From Bacillota bacterium (GTDB lineage: Bacteria > Bacillota_C > Negativicutes > CTSoil-072): 8,395 bases of DNA. The position numbers and the translations under genes are program-made. This document shows positions 6,619 through 8,395 of the stretch, piece after piece. The notes beneath the pieces were generated by a model. It made no database searches and was not told the DNA's origin. It saw nothing but the letters and a program-made list of their open reading frames with translations. The DNA lies in the NCBI GenBank assembly GCA_017861495.1, contig JAGFXW010000106.1, positions 1-8,395 on the forward strand. Direction: 5' to 3'. Numbering within the stretch: position 1 is the stretch's first letter; every line of letters starts with the position of its first letter.

Positions 6619-7692
6619 ATGAGCAATAAGGCGGTGATCGTGTTGCTGGCAATTTGGCGTAAAGTCGCGGGCTTATTGGTTTGTTTTGCTATTCTTGGCG
6701 GGATTGGGAGTTTACAGGTCGTTGAAGCCGGGTTAATTAGTACGAAGGACGAAATCAACATCGGCCGCAGTGTGGCCAATGATCTGGAAAAAAAATACGG
6801 TTTGGTTGAAGATGCTGAACTGCAGGACCGGGTTGGGCGCATCGGGGCCAGCATGGTCGCGGTAAGTGACCGTAAAGACCTTCCCTACACGTTTAAGGTG
6901 TTAAAGTCAAAAGAAGTGAACGCGTTGGCATTGCCGGGTGGATTCATTTATGTTTTTCAGGGCTTGATTGATTATATGCCGTCCGATGACGAATTGGCAG
7001 GGGTATTAGGCCATGAGCTGGGCCATGTGGTGAAGCGCCATACGGTTCGGCAGATGGAAAAAAGTATGACGATGGGGATCTTGTTTGGCTTTATTTTTGG
7101 CGATCGCGGCGTTTTTTTGCAGAACTTGGCCTATAATGCGCTGATGGCCGGCTATAGCCGCGAAGACGAAAGGGAAGCGGACCGCCTGGGGTTTGTTCAT
7201 TCGAACAACGCCGGTTATAATCCATACAGCATGCTGCTCGCTATGCAAAAACTAGCGGATATGGAAAATAAGCCGAGTTACGGGTTGTTTTCGTCCCATC
7301 CTGAGCCGGAGACCCGGGTTGCTTTGGTGAAAAAAACGATGGGGCAGGCCGGCATATATCCGCAAGTCGTCATTGACGGACAGACCGCGCGGGTTACGCA
7401 AGGCGAATGGGCTTTGCCGCCGTTTAGGACCAGTTATGATAACTACAAGCCGTCTTGCCGGGCGTATTTTGCCGCCGGATCGTTATACCGGGCCGCGGGA
7501 GCGACGGATTTTTCGGCCGACCGTTTTGTGGCTGACAGCGATGAGGGGAACGGTGTTATCCGCATTTATTATGAGGGGCGCTTGATTACCGTCGTGACGC
7601 AAGAGGATGCGAACGCAGCGCAACTGGAGCTGCCGGCGCTTGCCGGACTGTATCTTGACAATCTGCGTCAATGGAGCGGAAAAACAAAGTAA
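6619..7692 (+). CDS. M48-family zinc metalloprotease, exported, with a C-terminal extension
   Basis: The product has up to 357 residues. The N-terminus holds a signal-like segment: basic RK at 14-15, a hydrophobic stretch at about 16-35 and a possible cleavage site after VVEA (37). The M48 catalytic domain spans about 45-245. It contains NALALPGGFIYVFQGL (101-116), zinc-binding HELGH (132-136) with H141 beyond, and SREDEREADRLG (180-191), whose E184-x3-D188 supplies the third ligand. SSHPEPETR follows near 230. The layout resembles BepA/LoiP-type proteases that act on cell-envelope proteins. Residues about 250-357 are not explained by the core domain. ATG 6619 lies six bases after the upstream stop and lacks a clear binding site, so it may be coupled. 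GTG 6640 with AAGGCGG (6628-6634) would give a more classical signal peptide and is a real alternative. A lipoprotein is unlikely because the residue before Cys22 is Val. Confidence 0.9.
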   Translation: MSNKAVIVLLAIWRKVAGLLVCFAILGGIGSLQVVEAGLISTKDEINIGRSVANDLEKKYGLVEDAELQDRVGRIGASMVAVSDRKDLPYTFKVLKSKEVNALALPGGFIYVFQGLIDYMPSDDELAGVLGHELGHVVKRHTVRQMEKSMTMGILFGFIFGDRGVFLQNLAYNALMAGYSREDEREADRLGFVHSNNAGYNPYSMLLAMQKLADMENKPSYGLFSSHPEPETRVALVKKTMGQAGIYPQVVIDGQTARVTQGEWALPPFRTSYDNYKPSCRAYFAAGSLYRAAGATDFSADRFVADSDEGNGVIRIYYEGRLITVVTQEDANAAQLELPALAGLYLDNLRQWSGKTK

Positions 7693-7702
7693 TGCTATTC
7701 AA

Positions 7703-7759
7703 AGTAAAAAGGATGGACCGTGTGAATTCGCAGTTTCGCCACGGACCATCCTTTTTACT
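7703..7759. terminator. Bidirectional intrinsic terminator between convergent genes
   Basis: Bases 7703-7722 pair with 7740-7759. The stem has 14 base pairs, one A-A mismatch (7717/7745) and five more pairs, closing a 17-base loop. The foot of the stem is an A tract (7706-7710) facing a T tract (7752-7756), so the hairpin ends in U residues whichever strand is read. It lies 10 bases after the M48 stop and 11 beyond the stop of the leftward flavoprotein gene, and can serve both. Confidence 0.92.
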
Positions 7760-7770
7760 GGTTATTTGGT

Positions 7771-8274
7771 TCAGGTATCCAGATAGCAGGCGACAATTTT
7801 TCCATAATAGTAGGTATGGTAGTCGCCCGCTTTATAAAAATTCTGCTGAACGCTGGCATCAAGCTGTGCCGGATCCATCAGGTTTTTGTAGAGGATTTCG
7901 CACTCATAGTGCAAGCCGCAGCCGCCGATTACCGGGACGGCTACCTTTTTTCCCGGTTGTGGCTGTAATTTTGCTGCGCTGAATTTGTCCATATCCCGGC
8001 CTGATTTGCTGCCGCACAACGCCAGTTCGGTTTGCATATCATGCAAAGGAATACTAACGGTGAAGGCATTGCTGTTCTCGATCAATTCATACGTGAAACG
8101 GGATTGGCGGACCATTACCGTGAACACCGGTAATCCCCACATTACGCCGATGGAGCCCCACCCGATGGTCATGGTGTTGGAACGTCCGCCGGAACTAGTG
8201 GTCAGAAAGGCCCCTTTGCTGATCGTTTCCAGAACCGTGGATGCATATTCTTGGTATGAGATATCTTTTGTCAT
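7771..8274 (-). CDS. Flavin reductase-like (FMN-binding split-barrel) protein
   Basis: This protein of 167 residues belongs to the flavin reductase-like family, which binds FMN in a split barrel and moves electrons between NAD(P)H or other carriers and flavin. Visible family features are GAFLTT (21-26), NTMTIGWGSIG (33-43) with the downstream W46, VRQSRFTYELI (55-65), CGSKSGRDMDKF (87-98) and the C-terminal DYHTYYYGKIV (151-161). The length is normal for the family. I place the start at 8274 because, on the minus strand, AGGAGGT (8290-8284) lies nine bases before this ATG. A longer frame from 8319 would add 15 residues that cover this binding site and look non-coding. It is a single leftward gene, convergent with the M48 gene and divergent from the gene at the right edge. 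The physiological partner is unknown; flavoredoxin-like electron transfer is one option. Confidence 0.88.
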   Translation of the reverse strand: MTKDISYQEYASTVLETISKGAFLTTSSGGRSNTMTIGWGSIGVMWGLPVFTVMVRQSRFTYELIENSNAFTVSIPLHDMQTELALCGSKSGRDMDKFSAAKLQPQPGKKVAVPVIGGCGLHYECEILYKNLMDPAQLDASVQQNFYKAGDYHTYYYGKIVACYLDT

Positions 8275-8374
8275 GGTCTTTAGACCTCCTTTTCCCTGAA
8301 ATATTCTTGCTGTGGACAAGGAATTCCTGTAGGCCGGCTGGAATTATATAACGTTGCCGGAGGAGGGACGTTTT
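8275..8374. promoter_or_regulatory. Divergent intergenic region with likely promoters and small palindromes
   Basis: This stretch of about 100 bases separates two genes reading outwards. On the minus strand TATAAT (8348-8343) is a perfect -10 hexamer about 70 bases before the flavoprotein start, but no good -35 is seen at 16-18 bases. On the plus strand TATAAC (8347-8352) overlaps it, again without a convincing -35. AGGAATTCCT (8319-8328) is a perfect 10-base palindrome in the predicted leader of the leftward gene. GGTCT-TT-AGACC (8275-8286) is a short dyad overlapping the leftward ribosome binding site. A regulator binding here is possible but unproven. Confidence 0.4.
8359..8366 (+). promoter_or_regulatory. 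Ribosome binding site of the right-edge gene
   Basis: GGAGGAGG is a near-perfect Shine-Dalgarno sequence eight bases before TTG 8375. Its strength is the main reason to call a gene at the window edge. Confidence 0.6.
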
Positions 8375-8395
8375 TTGACAAAATTAAAAGGAAAA
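8375..8395 (+). CDS. Start of a rightward gene, truncated by the window edge
   Basis: Seven codons are visible from TTG 8375 (M-T-K-L-K-G-K), behind a strong ribosome binding site. N-termini of the form K-L-K-G-K are common in short-chain dehydrogenases just before the nucleotide-binding strand, but seven residues cannot establish that. The hexamer TTGACA that forms the first two codons could instead be a -35 element of a promoter continuing past the edge. The gene would be divergent from the flavin reductase-like gene. Confidence 0.45.

Noticed and set aside
6673..6684. Possible lipoprotein cysteine (Cys22) in the M48 protease signal segment
   Set aside because: The preceding residues are Leu-Leu-Val, and a lipobox needs a small residue (Gly/Ala/Ser) right before Cys; an ordinary cleavage after VVEA fits better.
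7671..8299. Two plus-strand frames (7671-7982 and 7985-8299) opposite the flavin reductase-like gene
   Set aside because: The first starts inside the M48 gene and runs through the bidirectional terminator. Both are low-complexity Arg/Pro/Ser mirrors of a gene with clear family motifs on the other strand.

Overview
The window reads as chromosomal DNA of a low-to-mid GC Firmicutes-type anaerobe. A Negativicutes/Sporomusaceae-like host is my best guess, with no marker gene to confirm it. The basis is strong AGGAGG-type ribosome binding sites, frequent GTG/TTG starts, a clostridial-style two-cluster FixX, and a soluble chemoreceptor of Firmicutes type. I see no mobile element, CRISPR array, tRNA or rRNA.

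Region 1 (1-2662): the end of fixA, then fixB, fixC and fixX, packed in one direction with short gaps (fixC and fixX overlap by 4 bases) and closed by a strong intrinsic terminator. In the known FixABCX system, FixAB is an electron-bifurcating electron transfer flavoprotein. FixC (flavoprotein) and FixX (ferredoxin-like) are the separated counterparts of ETF-quinone oxidoreductase. Together they oxidise NADH while reducing quinone and ferredoxin/flavodoxin. Whether this copy serves nitrogenase or another pathway cannot be told from the window.

Region 2 (2634-7759): six same-strand genes with no terminator visible between them. They are a soluble methyl-accepting chemotaxis protein, a 79-residue two-helix membrane protein of unknown function, thiE (thiamine phosphate synthase), a SixA-type histidine phosphatase, a YgiF-like CYTH-CHAD protein and a secreted M48 zinc metalloprotease. 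A perfect extended -10 promoter (TGATATAAT) lies inside the loop of the fixX terminator and could start this unit. The SixA/CYTH-CHAD pair suggests a small phosphate- or polyphosphate-related module. The unit ends at a long symmetrical hairpin that also serves the convergent gene.

Region 3 (7703-8395): a leftward flavin-reductase-like FMN-binding protein, a divergent intergenic region of about 100 bases, and the first seven codons of a rightward gene cut by the window edge.

The window is mostly ordinary metabolic chromosome. The points most worth a second look are the promoter nested in the terminator, the SixA/CYTH-CHAD pairing, and the unassigned C-terminal region of the M48 protease. I found no convincing undescribed defence, mobile or multi-gene system.
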